DNA of 64,000 bases from JBGAPH01 sp046349955 (GCA_046349955.1 JAXMBI010000004.1:186001-250000); one strand, 5' to 3'. Shown: positions 8,151 to 16,757, counted from the stretch's first letter. Program-made: numbers and translations. Notes: a model not told the origin generated them from the sequence alone.

Positions 8151-9502
8151 TGTCCTCAGTCAGCACGAGGTTGCCGGTGGCAGCACATCCGCACGATCGA
8201 CCGCTCGTATCCCGACTGGCGCGCGCGGTTTTCTCCGCTCTGCTGCTGGCGGCTGTCGGCGCCGCGACGGGTTGCAACCTCTATCTCTATGCCTTGCCGG
8301 CCCGGCGCATTCCGCCCGCCTTGCGCGGCACGCCCCGGAGCGACGCTGAACGCATCAATCTGCTGCGGCTGCGGCAAGATCCGCAAAATGAGTACAAGTT
8401 GGGACCCGGCGATGTTTTGGCCATCTTCGTGCAGGGGCAGTATGGCGGCGAGCAAGAACCGCCCCCGCCCGTGCAGTTGCCCACCAAGGAACTCGACCTG
8501 ATCCCGGCCACCGGCTATCCCGTGCCCGTTCGCGACGACGGCAGCGTCGCGCTGACGGGCATTCCGGCGGTCAAGGTCGAAGGCCTCACGGTCGCCGAGG
8601 CGGAAGGCAAGATTCGCGAAGCATTCACCGAGACTTCGAAGGTGTTTCAGGCCCGCGACGAGATTGTGGTCCAATTGCTGAAGAAACGGACCTACGAGAT
8701 CTTGGTGGTGCGGGAAGACTCGGTGGATCGGAACGCCCGACCCACGTCGGCGCGGGAACGCCGCGACGAAGCGCTGCTTGGCACCGCCTTTCGGGGGCGC
8801 ACCGAAGTCGTGCAACTCGAAGCGGGCGAAAACGACGTACTCACCGCGCTCTCGCGGACCGGCGGCCTGCCAGGCCTCGACGCCAAGAACGAAGTCGTCG
8901 TGCTCCGCGGCCGCGTGGCGAGTTTGCCGCGGCGCGACCGACTGTTGGCGGACTTGAACGACGGCGCAGACCCGTATGACGCGGCAGGCGTGACGCGCAA
9001 CGACGGCAACGTGGTGCGCATCCCCTTGCGCCAGGAGCCTGGCGCCCCGCCGCTCAACATTCAACCGCGCGACATCGTGCTCGACAACGGCGACATCGTG
9101 CTCATCGAAACGCGCGGCCGTGACTCGTTCTTTACGGGTGGACTGCTGTCGGGCGCCGAATTCCCCCTGCCCCGCGACGAGGATCTGGACGTCCTCGAGG
9201 CGATCGCCCTGGCGGGCGGCAACACGCGCGGCCTCGATCTGGGCTTTGCCGGCATCGGCGGCGGAACCGGCGGCCTGGTCCCGCCCACCTGGGCCATCGT
9301 GCTCCGGCAAATCGAGGGGCGAGGGCAGGTTGCCCTCAAGGTCGACCTCAAGCGAGCTCTCTGGGACCCGCGCGAGCGGATCTTCATCCAGGCGGGCGAC
9401 ATCATCTTGCTCACCTACAAGCCGCAAGAGTTGGTCTACAACATCCTGCTCCGCAACATCACGGGCGCCGCGAGCCTGAACTTCTCGAAGTCGCTGGACT
9501 AA
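8147..9502 (+). CDS. polysaccharide biosynthesis/export lipoprotein (Wza-like), copy 1
   Basis: A 451-residue protein with a lipoprotein signal (LLAAVGAATGC, Cys43) followed by NLYLYALPARRIPPAL. The Poly_export core spans residues ~70-170: YKLGPGDVLAIFV, then PVPVRDDGSVALTGIPAV and LTVAEAEGKIREAF, the usual layout of outer-membrane export channels such as Wza. SLBB-like segments follow (GGLPGLDAKNEVVVLRGR, then GDIVLIETRG with FFTGGLLSGAEFPLPRD). There is no C-terminal amphipathic helix as clear as in Wza. The ATG at 8147 overlaps the preceding lipoprotein stop by 4 bases. A close paralogue follows 16 bases downstream. Likely role: outer-membrane passage of an envelope polysaccharide. Confidence 0.85.
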   Translation: MMSSVSTRLPVAAHPHDRPLVSRLARAVFSALLLAAVGAATGCNLYLYALPARRIPPALRGTPRSDAERINLLRLRQDPQNEYKLGPGDVLAIFVQGQYGGEQEPPPPVQLPTKELDLIPATGYPVPVRDDGSVALTGIPAVKVEGLTVAEAEGKIREAFTETSKVFQARDEIVVQLLKKRTYEILVVREDSVDRNARPTSARERRDEALLGTAFRGRTEVVQLEAGENDVLTALSRTGGLPGLDAKNEVVVLRGRVASLPRRDRLLADLNDGADPYDAAGVTRNDGNVVRIPLRQEPGAPPLNIQPRDIVLDNGDIVLIETRGRDSFFTGGLLSGAEFPLPRDEDLDVLEAIALAGGNTRGLDLGFAGIGGGTGGLVPPTWAIVLRQIEGRGQVALKVDLKRALWDPRERIFIQAGDIILLTYKPQELVYNILLRNITGAASLNFSKSLD

Positions 9503-9518
9503 GCGCACGTGAGGCCCG

Positions 9519-10829
9519 ATGCTCGCACGCCGGATGATCAGAATGGCGCGGACCGCTTTGCTCGTGTGTGCAATCTGCGCGACGGCCGGCTGCCAGTTCT
9601 ATCTCGACGCGGTGCCGGCGGAGCGGGTGCCGCCGGTGCTGCGGCGGCCCCTGCAGCAAAACCTAGAAAAGATCGACTTGCGCAACTTGCAAGTGCCGCG
9701 CGGCGAGCCCTATCGCCTGGCCCCTGGCGACACGCTCGCGGTCAATGCAGACAACCTTTATGTTGACAAGCGCGAGTTGCCGGTTCCGACGACGCTTCCC
9801 GGGAAGACGAACGGACGCATCATCCCGTCCACCGGCTACCCGGTCGTGGTGCGCGGCGACGGCCGACTGACGTTGCCGGGGATCCCCGCACTTCCGGTGG
9901 CCGGCCTCACCGTCGAAGAAGCCGAGCGGCTGGTGCAGGAGCGCTTCCGCGGCATCCTGGGCCCGGCCGACAGGCCGGCGCCGATCAGGCTCACGCTGAT
10001 GTTGCCGCGGACGCGCAGCGTGCTGGTCGTGCGCGAAGACGCGGTCGCTCCCATGCCCATCGGCGAAGAATCGGCCGCGGCGGCGGAAGGCGTGCGGTAT
10101 CGCGGCCTGGTTTTTGATCTGCCGTTGGAGCCGGCGCAGAGCGACATCATGACCGCCTTGGCGGCCACAGGCGGTCTGCCCGGGCTCGACGCCAAGAACG
10201 AAGTCGTGATTCTGCGCGGACGCTTCTCCGACGATGAAGGCAAAAACCTCTTGCGCGAGCGGTTGTTGGAGGGCGGCGACCTCCTGCAGGCCGCGTCCGC
10301 TGGCGATGCTGCGATCGAGCGGATCCCCCTTCGCACCCCAGGCGGAGTCTTGCCGAGCCGAGTCGATGCCCGTCTCCGAGCCGGGGACGTCGTGCTCATC
10401 GAGACGCGCAAGGGGGACGTCTTCTTCGTGGGCGGCGTGTTCAAGTCGGGCGAGTTTCCCCTGCCGCGAGACAAACCGCTCGACGTGTTGCAAGCGGTTG
10501 CGATTGCAGGCGGCACCCAAAGCGGGCTCGACTACGGCGCCGGCGGCCGGGGCGGCATTGCGAGTCTGGGCGACGCGACGAGTTTGGTGCCCCCCACCTG
10601 GCTCATCCTGGTGCGCGAAATCGATGGCAAAGCCGTGCGGATCAAGATCGACTTGCAGCGCGCCACCTGGGACTCGAGTCAGCGAATCATCGTACAAGCT
10701 GGCGATTATTTGCACCTGGCCTATTCGCCGAGCGAACTTGCCGCGAACGTTTCGCTCAAGAGTTTCGGGACCCGCATTGGGGCTCGGCTGATCAAACACC
10801 TTTCCCCTACCGGCCCAACTACCCTATAA
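9519..10829 (+). CDS. polysaccharide biosynthesis/export lipoprotein (Wza-like), copy 2
   Basis: A 436-residue tandem paralogue of the preceding gene. The lipobox ATAGC places the lipidated Cys at residue 25 and is followed by QFYLDAVPAERVPPVL, matching the NLYLYALPARRIPPAL of copy 1. The same blocks recur in order: LAPGDTLAV, STGYPVVVRGDGRLTLPGIPAL, GLTVEEAERLVQE, GGLPGLDAKNEVVILRGR, AGDVVLIETRKGDVFFVGG, then PTWLILVREIDGK. The N-terminal start could be any of three Met codons (9519, 9534, 9543); the first is given. The duplication with divergence suggests two channel subunits or two export routes. No Wzc-type tyrosine kinase, ligase or glycosyltransferase is present in the window. Confidence 0.85.
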   Translation: MLARRMIRMARTALLVCAICATAGCQFYLDAVPAERVPPVLRRPLQQNLEKIDLRNLQVPRGEPYRLAPGDTLAVNADNLYVDKRELPVPTTLPGKTNGRIIPSTGYPVVVRGDGRLTLPGIPALPVAGLTVEEAERLVQERFRGILGPADRPAPIRLTLMLPRTRSVLVVREDAVAPMPIGEESAAAAEGVRYRGLVFDLPLEPAQSDIMTALAATGGLPGLDAKNEVVILRGRFSDDEGKNLLRERLLEGGDLLQAASAGDAAIERIPLRTPGGVLPSRVDARLRAGDVVLIETRKGDVFFVGGVFKSGEFPLPRDKPLDVLQAVAIAGGTQSGLDYGAGGRGGIASLGDATSLVPPTWLILVREIDGKAVRIKIDLQRATWDSSQRIIVQAGDYLHLAYSPSELAANVSLKSFGTRIGARLIKHLSPTGPTTL

Positions 10830-10869
10830 ACGGCGTAGGGCAACCCGCTGCGCCCGATCGGGGATCGCC

Positions 10870-11325
10870 GTGCTTCGCTTCTTGGCTCGCTCGCTGCTCT
10901 TCTTGGTGGCGCTCGCAGGGGCGACCTTCGCAACCATTCGCTCCGGCTCCGGCCTGTCTGCGGCGTTGTTTTTCGGCGCGGCGCTCGGCGCGGTGGTCTT
11001 TGCCCTGATCGCGGCGATCTTTGGCCGCGGACGCCAGCGAACGTTCGCCCGCGGTTTCTCTGTGGCCGCCTGCCTGTACTTGCTCGTCGCCTGCGCCACG
11101 CCCCACTCCGCGCGTTGGGAGGCGCCGGGGGCGGTCTCTCGCGCGGCGCTGTGGCTGTTCGTGCAATTGCAGCGAACTCGGGAGCCGGAATTGCACCTGA
11201 TTCTGGCCACGCTGGAGGTTGCCGTGGCGCTCGTGTGGGGCTGGCTGGGCGGCCACGTTGCCCTGCTCACCGTGTACCGGCGGCCGGTCGACTCTGACGT
11301 TCAGATCTCTAGCATGCGTCCCTAG
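10870..11325 (+). CDS. small integral membrane protein (151 aa)
   Basis: A 151-residue protein from a GTG at 10870, 40 bases after the second export gene and on the same strand. It has four hydrophobic segments: residues ~5-22, ~28-50, ~62-80 and ~112-135. They are separated by short Arg-rich loops (FGRGRQRTFARG). No Cys pairs or catalytic motifs are visible. Position suggests it belongs to the export operon, but I do not recognise the family. The start is the first codon able to give an N-terminal membrane anchor. Confidence 0.6.
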   Translation: MLRFLARSLLFLVALAGATFATIRSGSGLSAALFFGAALGAVVFALIAAIFGRGRQRTFARGFSVAACLYLLVACATPHSARWEAPGAVSRAALWLFVQLQRTREPELHLILATLEVAVALVWGWLGGHVALLTVYRRPVDSDVQISSMRP

Positions 11326-11655
11326 TTCCGCCGCGATGGCCGCAGCGCCAGCAGCGCGGGGAGCTATCAATCGCCCTTTCGCGGCCGCGTTGCTATCCCT
11401 GCTCAATTCGGCTGTAGCGGGCCCTGCCAAAACCGCGGCAGAATTGAACGCAGTTGTAAGTTTGTACAGTGTGCCTGTACACTGCTAGCGGCTGCTTCGA
11501 AACACGCATTTCGAGCGCAAGTCTCTGCTGAAACGCCGGTTCTGGCGGCAGCGACAAATTCTCCACTGCGTTTGGCGCGCGGCGTGCATTAGATGGCTTC
11601 CACTTCTCAACCATCTTTTCGAGAACTCTCTTCAACGGGAACAAAGGAGTGTGCC
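11326..11655. other. intergenic region upstream of csrA
   Basis: A 330-base gap. No convincing gene is seen. It holds a short inverted repeat (arms CAGTGT at 11467-11472 and ACACTG at 11479-11484) and the candidate promoter listed separately. The csrA leader would be about 165 bases long if that promoter is used. Confidence 0.5.
11454..11483 (+). promoter_or_regulatory. candidate csrA promoter with internal inverted repeat
   Basis: TTGTAA at 11454-11459 and TACACT at 11478-11483 are separated by 18 bases, a fair sigma70-like pair. The CAGTGT/ACACTG palindrome overlaps the -10 region and could be an operator. This is pattern matching only, with no supporting data. Confidence 0.25.
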
Positions 11656-11934
11656 ATGTTGGTCCTCACGCGGAAGACGCAGCAGCAGATCAAGGTCGGC
11701 GACGACATCGTGATCACCATCCTCAAGGTCCGCGGCAAGCAGGTGCAAGTAGGCATCGAGGCGCCCCGGAACGTGCGGGTGCTGCGGGGTGAGGTGCCGG
11801 CCGATGAGCCGCCGCGGGAAATGCCGGCCAACGAGCCGTCGCGGGAAATGCCGGTCGAGCGCCCCGCCTTGTCGCGGACGCCTGGCCGCCGCTTTGGCCG
11901 CGCCCCGGCTGCGCGGGCTTGCACGCTGGCGTAG
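11656..11934 (+). CDS. csrA: carbon storage regulator CsrA with C-terminal repeat tail
   Basis: CsrA is a dimeric RNA-binding protein that binds GGA motifs in mRNA leaders and controls translation. Residues 1-48 match the family closely: MLVLTRKTQQQIKVGDDIVI, then GKQVQVGIEAPRNVRVLRGE, with the RNA-contacting Leu4 region and the Arg of NVRVLRGE (near residue 44) present. The start is the ATG at 11656 behind a good Shine-Dalgarno (aaggag). The protein is 92 residues, longer than the usual 60-75, because of a tail from ~residue 50. This tail repeats an acidic-proline unit (EVPADEPPREMP, ANEPSREMP, VERP) and ends basic. The tail is unusual and its function is unknown. No FliW or flagellar genes lie next to it. 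Confidence 0.92.
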   Translation: MLVLTRKTQQQIKVGDDIVITILKVRGKQVQVGIEAPRNVRVLRGEVPADEPPREMPANEPSREMPVERPALSRTPGRRFGRAPAARACTLA

Positions 11935-12307
11935 TGCCCGGCCCGGACGAAGGCCCCGTCAGTCGAAGCCACCGGCCCTGCGACGGAAACGCAAATCAAT
12001 CGCCGCGCTCGCGGCAGCCTAGCTGTTCGAAAAGCAAGCGCTGCCGCGGCGGCCCCAGGGCCGGCGGGTGAACTCTGACGGGTGCAGTCCGGTAGCCCAG
12101 GGGGCCGGGAGGTCTGCAGAACGGCAACTTTGAGTGTGATCGCAAAGACCTCTCGGCCCCTTGCACCAGGGCGCGGAATGGAGATACTCAGGCCGAAGAT
12201 GGGCGTCGTCGCTCGCAATGCTGGGGGTCCAAGGAGTCCAGCTCGCGAACGGAACGCTTCTCCGCTGACCAACTCTGCCCGCTGCTCGTAGGAAGGATGG
12301 CTGTTCG
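11935..12307. other. intergenic region between csrA and tpx
   Basis: A 373-base gap of ordinary composition. I see no gene, no terminator with a T-tract and no repeat shared with other places in the window. The tpx Shine-Dalgarno (ggaagga, near 12290-12296) is at its right end. Confidence 0.5.
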
Positions 12308-12832
12308 ATGTCGCGTGCCGGCGCCGTTACGTTCAAAGGGAACCCGCTCACTCTGGCTGGCGAAGCCGTGAAGGTGGGCCAGCAGGCCCCGAACTTCACG
12401 CTTCACTGCTACGAAGCAGGGGGCATGAAGACGATCACGCCGGCCGACCTCCGCGGCAAGCCTGCCTTCATCAGCGTGGTCCCCTCGCTCGACACGCCGG
12501 TCTGTCAGGTGCAGACCAAGAAGTTCAACCAAGAGCTGTCGACCCTGGGGGACAAGGTCACCGCGCTCACGGTGAGCCTCGACCTGCCGTTCGCCATGAA
12601 CCGCTTCTGCGGCGCCGAGTCGATCAGCAACCTTCGCTGCGGCAGCGACTATCAGGACCGCAGCTTCGGCAACAACTGGGGCATGCTGATCGAAGAGCTC
12701 AAGATCCTGGCCCGCGGCGTCTTCGTGCTCGACGCGAGTGGCAAGGTGGTCTACGCCGAACAGGTGAAGGAAGTGGCCAACGAGCCCAACTACGAGGCGG
12801 CCCTCGCGGCGCTCAAGTCGCTCGTCAAGTAA
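12308..12832 (+). CDS. tpx: thiol peroxidase (2-Cys peroxiredoxin, Tpx class)
   Basis: Tpx reduces hydrogen peroxide and organic hydroperoxides using thioredoxin, in the cytoplasm or periplasm. The 174-residue length is normal. The peroxidatic Cys66 sits in SLDTPVCQVQT, with the conserved Thr63, and the resolving Cys101 is in MNRFCGAE, which is the Tpx-type atypical 2-Cys spacing. The N-terminal VTFKGNPLTLAGEAVKVGQQAPNF is the usual Tpx opening. There is no signal peptide. The start at 12308 is supported by an upstream ggaagga at a slightly long but acceptable distance. It is monocistronic, and an imperfect hairpin (12916-12957) separates it from the next gene. Confidence 0.95.
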   Translation: MSRAGAVTFKGNPLTLAGEAVKVGQQAPNFTLHCYEAGGMKTITPADLRGKPAFISVVPSLDTPVCQVQTKKFNQELSTLGDKVTALTVSLDLPFAMNRFCGAESISNLRCGSDYQDRSFGNNWGMLIEELKILARGVFVLDASGKVVYAEQVKEVANEPNYEAALAALKSLVK

Positions 12833-12915
12833 GCGCGCTCGCCCTTGCGGCGCTCTTGCGCGACCGATCTTCACGAATCGCTCACACTCCGCCGCCTTGC
12901 GTTGCGGGGTCTGAA

Positions 12916-12957
12916 CAGCCACGATGACTCTCGTTACGATGAGAATCACCGTGGCTG
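12916..12957. repeat. imperfect inverted repeat between tpx and the YncE/phosphatase gene
   Basis: The left arm cagccacgatgactctcg starts at 12916, and the right arm gagaatcaccgtggctg ends at 12957. They pair over about 17 positions with a few G-U pairs. No T-tract follows, so a classic terminator is not supported. It could be a processing site or an attenuator 30 bases ahead of the next start. Confidence 0.5.
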
Positions 12958-12987
12958 TCTTCGTTGAACGAGTGGGGGATCGACTTC

Positions 12988-15681
12988 ATGCGCTGCCTGA
13001 GATCGCTGATCGCGTTGTGTTGCCTCGCCTGCGTGGGGCCTCTGCATGGCGCCGAGGACCCGCAGATCGAAGCGACGACCGACCTCGTCGGCCGCTGGCG
13101 CGACGACGCCATCGTCACCCCCGTCAACCAACGGCTCACCCCCTTTGGCCGGCTGCTCGAACTGCCGAAGATGCGCCCCCAGGCGCTCGCGCTCTCCCCC
13201 GACGGCCGCCTGCTCGCCGTCTCAGGCAAATCGAGCGAGCTCGTGATCGTCGATCCGGCCAGCGGCCAGATCAAACAGCGGGTGCAGCTTCCGGCCGACG
13301 ATCAACGCACTCCGCTGCCGGCGGCCCCGTCGGCCAACATCCTGCGTCCCGACAAGGAAGGCCAGATCAGCTACACCGGGCTGATCTTCTCGCCCGAGGG
13401 CCGGCGGATTTACCTGAGCAATGTGAGTGGCTCGATCAAAGTCTTCGGCGTCGAGGCTCAAGGCCAAGTCAGCCCATCGCACACTATTCCGCTGCCCCAG
13501 GCCAACGCCCCGCGCCGCAAGGAAGAGATCCCCAGCGGACTGGCGCTCTCGGCCGATGGCGGCAAGCTCTATGTGTGCGGGAATCTCTCGAACCGGCTGC
13601 TCGAGCTGGACGCGCAAACCGGCAAAGTGCTGCGGACGTTTGATGTGGGCGTGGCGCCGTACGATGTAGCGCTCGCCGGCGGCAAGGCTTTTGTGAGCAA
13701 CTGGGGCGGCCGACGGCCGACGCCGGGGGTACTCACTGGCCCGGCGGGGCGCGGCACGGAAGTCCGCGTCGATCCCGTGCGGCATATCGCGAGCGAAGGC
13801 TCAGTGTCGATCGTCGACCTCGCCACGGGCCAGACCGCGGCCGAAGTGCTGACGGGTTTGCATGCCTGCGCGCTTGCGGTTTCGCCGGCAGGAGACCTGG
13901 TCGCTTGCGCCAACGCGGGGAGCGACCACGTGAGCGTGATCGACGTGGCGACGCATCAGGTGATCGACACCATCTGGACGAAGGCCAAGCCTTCGGATTT
14001 GTTCGGCGCATCGCCCAACGCGCTGGCCTTCGATGCTACGGGGGAAACGCTGTTCGTCGCCAATGGCACGCAAAACGCCGTGGCCGTGCTGCACTTCGAA
14101 CCCCGCGACAAAGGGGACTCGCGGCTCGAGGGGCTGATCCCGGTCGGCTGGTTCCCAGGCGCGCTCACGTTCGACAAGGCCCGCAACACGCTTTACGCGG
14201 CCAACATCAAGGGCCTCCCGTCGGCGCCGCGCAAGAACGACGAAGGGCAGGAAGGCTTCAACTCGCACCAGTACCAGGGCTCGCTCTCGTTCGTGCCGAT
14301 TCCGAACGAGACCGATCTGGCCAAGCTTTCCGAGTTGGCCGCCCGCAACCTTCGCAGCGGCACGGTCGCCCAGGCCAAGCTGCCGCCGCGCGCGGGGCAG
14401 CCGCGGCGGGCGATCCCCGAGCGGATCGGCGAGCCCAGCCTGATCGAGCACGTGGTGTACGTGATCAAGGAGAACCGTACCTACGATCAGGTGTTCGGCG
14501 CTTTGGGGCGGGGGCGAGGCCGAGCCGATTTGTGCATCTTCGGCCGCGAGGTGACGCCCAATCAGCACAAGCTGGTCGACGAGTTCGTGCTGCTCGACAA
14601 CACGTACTGCTCCGGCATCTTGAGCGCCGACGGCCACCAGTGGAGCACCACGGCCTTCAGCACCGACTACATGGAGAAGAGCTTCGCCGGCTTCCCCCGC
14701 AGCTATCCCGACGGCATGGGGGAGGACGAAGCCGACGCGCTGGCGTATTCGCCAGCAGGTTTTCTCTGGGACAACGCCGTGGCCGGCGGCGTATCTCTGC
14801 GAAACTACGGCGAGTTCATGATGCCGACGGTCCGCTGGCGCGACGCTCAACGCAAAGGGTCGCCCGACTATCTTTCCTGCTATCGGACCTGGCAAGGCAA
14901 GTCGGACGCCGTCGTCTTCGAGTGCGAGCCAGCGGTCGAAACGCTGCGGCCCTTCTCGCCTGCGGCCTATGTCGGCTGGGAAATGGCCGTGCCGGATCAG
15001 TACCGGGCTGATTTCATCCTGCGCGAGCTCAAGGAGTTCGAGGCGCGCGGCGAGTATCCACGGCTGGTGATCATCTGCCTGCCGAACGATCACACGAGCG
15101 GCACGAAGCCTGGCTCGCCGACGCCCGCCTCGTGCATGGCCGACAACGATCTGGCCTTCGGCCGCATCGTCGAAGGCCTCAGCCATTCGAAGTTCTGGCC
15201 CAAGATGGCCATTTTCGCCATCGAGGACGACCCGCAGGCAGGCTGGGACCATGTGAGTGGCTACCGCACGACGGCCTATTGCATTAGCCCCTACGCCAAG
15301 CGCGGCGCGATCGTGAGCACGCAGTACAACACCACAAGCCTGCTCCGCACGATGGAGCAGATCTTGGGGCTCAAGCCGATGAACCAATTCGACGCGAGCG
15401 CCACGCCGATGTTCGATTGCTTCGTCGACACTCCCGATCTGCGGCCGTTCGACGCCGTGCCCAACAAGGTGCCACTCGATCAGATGAACCCTGCGGTCTC
15501 GCAGCTCGAAGATCCTGCGCTGCGGGAAGACGCCGAGCGCTCGCTGGCGATCAACTTCCGCGAAGTCGACAAGGCGCCGGAGGATTTGCTCAACCGCATC
15601 CTCTGGCGGGCGATGCGCGGCAGCCGCGATCCCTATCCAGAATGGGCAGTGGCGGTCGTCGAAGACGATGACGACGATTGA
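12988..15681 (+). CDS. bifunctional YncE-type beta-propeller / alkaline phosphatase-family protein
   Basis: An 897-residue secreted protein. The signal peptide covers residues 1-~22 (SLIALCCLACVGPLHGA). Residues ~50-460 form a YVTN/YncE beta-propeller with repeated blades (LALSPDGRLLAVSG, LALSADGGKLYVCG, LAVSPAGDLVACAN, LAFDATGETLFVANGT). From ~485 to ~820 a phosphoesterase domain follows. It opens with EHVVYVIKENRTYDQVFG, where the Glu-Asn is a metal-site signature of the phospholipase C/acid phosphatase superfamily. It continues with ILSADGHQWSTTA and ends with AIEDDPQAGWDHVSGYRT. The ATG at 12988 has a purine-rich Shine-Dalgarno (gtgggggat) and begins the signal peptide; an upstream TTG at 12964 lacks this. 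The substrate is unknown, and the C-terminus is an acidic run of Asp. Confidence 0.88.
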   Translation: MRCLRSLIALCCLACVGPLHGAEDPQIEATTDLVGRWRDDAIVTPVNQRLTPFGRLLELPKMRPQALALSPDGRLLAVSGKSSELVIVDPASGQIKQRVQLPADDQRTPLPAAPSANILRPDKEGQISYTGLIFSPEGRRIYLSNVSGSIKVFGVEAQGQVSPSHTIPLPQANAPRRKEEIPSGLALSADGGKLYVCGNLSNRLLELDAQTGKVLRTFDVGVAPYDVALAGGKAFVSNWGGRRPTPGVLTGPAGRGTEVRVDPVRHIASEGSVSIVDLATGQTAAEVLTGLHACALAVSPAGDLVACANAGSDHVSVIDVATHQVIDTIWTKAKPSDLFGASPNALAFDATGETLFVANGTQNAVAVLHFEPRDKGDSRLEGLIPVGWFPGALTFDKARNTLYAANIKGLPSAPRKNDEGQEGFNSHQYQGSLSFVPIPNETDLAKLSELAARNLRSGTVAQAKLPPRAGQPRRAIPERIGEPSLIEHVVYVIKENRTYDQVFGALGRGRGRADLCIFGREVTPNQHKLVDEFVLLDNTYCSGILSADGHQWSTTAFSTDYMEKSFAGFPRSYPDGMGEDEADALAYSPAGFLWDNAVAGGVSLRNYGEFMMPTVRWRDAQRKGSPDYLSCYRTWQGKSDAVVFECEPAVETLRPFSPAAYVGWEMAVPDQYRADFILRELKEFEARGEYPRLVIICLPNDHTSGTKPGSPTPASCMADNDLAFGRIVEGLSHSKFWPKMAIFAIEDDPQAGWDHVSGYRTTAYCISPYAKRGAIVSTQYNTTSLLRTMEQILGLKPMNQFDASATPMFDCFVDTPDLRPFDAVPNKVPLDQMNPAVSQLEDPALREDAERSLAINFREVDKAPEDLLNRILWRAMRGSRDPYPEWAVAVVEDDDDD

Positions 15682-15840
15682 GCGGACGCCCCCCTAGCCG
15701 GCAAAGGCGTTAGCGGCGGCAGGTTCGTCGCCCCTTTAAGACAAACGGGCGCTGACTCCCGCTCCAAGCGAGGGGTTTGGGTCGCGCCGAGTCGATAGCT
15801 CCCCAAGGAACTTCTGCGCGCACGTTTGGGGCAAACAGCC

Positions 15841-16635
15841 GTGCTTTCTGCACTTTCTACGCCAGGCACGAGCCAAGCGCTGGCCAACTATCGGCGGCAA
15901 TCCCAACGGTGGGAAGAGTCGGCCGAGCGGCTCACCACCGGCAAGCGGATCAACCACGCCAAGGACGATCCCTCGGGCATCCAAGCCGTGGCGATCTTGC
16001 GTATGGAGGTGGCCAACTTCAACGGGCAGCTCAAGGGGCTCAAAGCAGGAGAGCAGCAGGCTCAGATCCAAGAGAGCGCCTACTCCGCGGCGCAGGACGT
16101 GTTGGTCGGACTCCACGACCTGATCGGCGCTGCTGCGAATGGGCTCCCGTCCGATCAGCTCGAGATGTTGCAGAACGAGGTCGACGAAACCGTCACCGCG
16201 CTCAAACGGCTCGATCTTGCCGGACGCGGAGGCGGCATCGCCGACGCACTCGCCGAACTGCAATCGGGCGGCAGCGCCAGCCTGAGCGGCGACTTGAGCA
16301 AGGCGAGCGCGCTCGTGGAGCAGGCGGCAAGTGGCCTGTCTTCGCGGCGGGCCGCACTGGCCGCGTATCAGCGGGCCACGGTCAAGCCCATGAGCGACCT
16401 GCTGCAGGACCAGGTCATTATTCACACCGAGGCGATCAGCCAGATCGAGGACACCGACTACGCCGTCGAGGCGCCGCGGTTCGTCAAGGCCAAGACCCTG
16501 CTCGACGCCACGCTCCTCACGATGGGCCTCCGCCAAAAGCAGTGGGCCGAGAGCATTCAAGACTTGCTGAAGCAGGCGGCGGACGAGCAGCACGCGCTCA
16601 CGCCCGACGCGACGCCAACTGCTCCGGCCCAGTAA
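15841..16635 (+). CDS. flagellin-like protein with only the conserved end domains
   Basis: About 264 residues from a GTG at 15841; a TTG at 15826 is a possible alternative. The N-terminal third matches the flagellin D0/D1 helix: a run ending ERLTTGKRINHAKDDPSG followed by IQAVAILRMEVANFNG. The C-terminus has the matching partner helix (IEDTDYAVEAPRFVKAKTLL), the usual DxDxA..E end of flagellin or FlgL. The middle is short helical sequence with no variable D2/D3 insertion. This suggests a small flagellin, an FlgL/HAP3-like junction protein, or a non-motility filament protein. There are no flagellar genes beside it. The C-terminal tail (TPDATPTAPAQ) after the helix is unlike classic flagellin, which ends at the helix. 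Confidence 0.72.
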   Translation: MLSALSTPGTSQALANYRRQSQRWEESAERLTTGKRINHAKDDPSGIQAVAILRMEVANFNGQLKGLKAGEQQAQIQESAYSAAQDVLVGLHDLIGAAANGLPSDQLEMLQNEVDETVTALKRLDLAGRGGGIADALAELQSGGSASLSGDLSKASALVEQAASGLSSRRAALAAYQRATVKPMSDLLQDQVIIHTEAISQIEDTDYAVEAPRFVKAKTLLDATLLTMGLRQKQWAESIQDLLKQAADEQHALTPDATPTAPAQ

Positions 16636-16640
16636 CCGCG

Positions 16641-16750
16641 TAGGTTATGCTTCAGCATAACTCCGCCCACGCGGGACTCAGCCAGCAGCGTTGCCATCAG
16701 GTTAAGCCTGGCCGGTTGGTCGCCGAGCGTTGTGCTGAAGCACAACCTAC
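16641..16750. repeat. pair of palindromic repeats (GTTATGCTGAAGCATAAC type)
   Basis: Two inverted copies of a palindrome flank ~66 bases: taggttatgcttcagcataa from 16641 and ttgtgctgaagcacaaccta ending at 16750. The same arrangement is found at 51834-51924, so this is a dispersed element. It lies between the stop of the flagellin-like gene and the 3' end of the split gene at 16758. Confidence 0.75.
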
Positions 16751-16757
16751 TTACTTG

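Noticed and set aside
12964..12987. Upstream TTG start at 12964 for the YncE/phosphatase gene
   Set aside because: The ATG at 12988 has a better Shine-Dalgarno and begins the signal peptide.
15735..15840. Possible sigma28-type promoter for the flagellin-like gene
   Set aside because: A TAAG-like word and a GCCGAGTC word exist but the spacing (about 50 bases) is wrong for sigma28.
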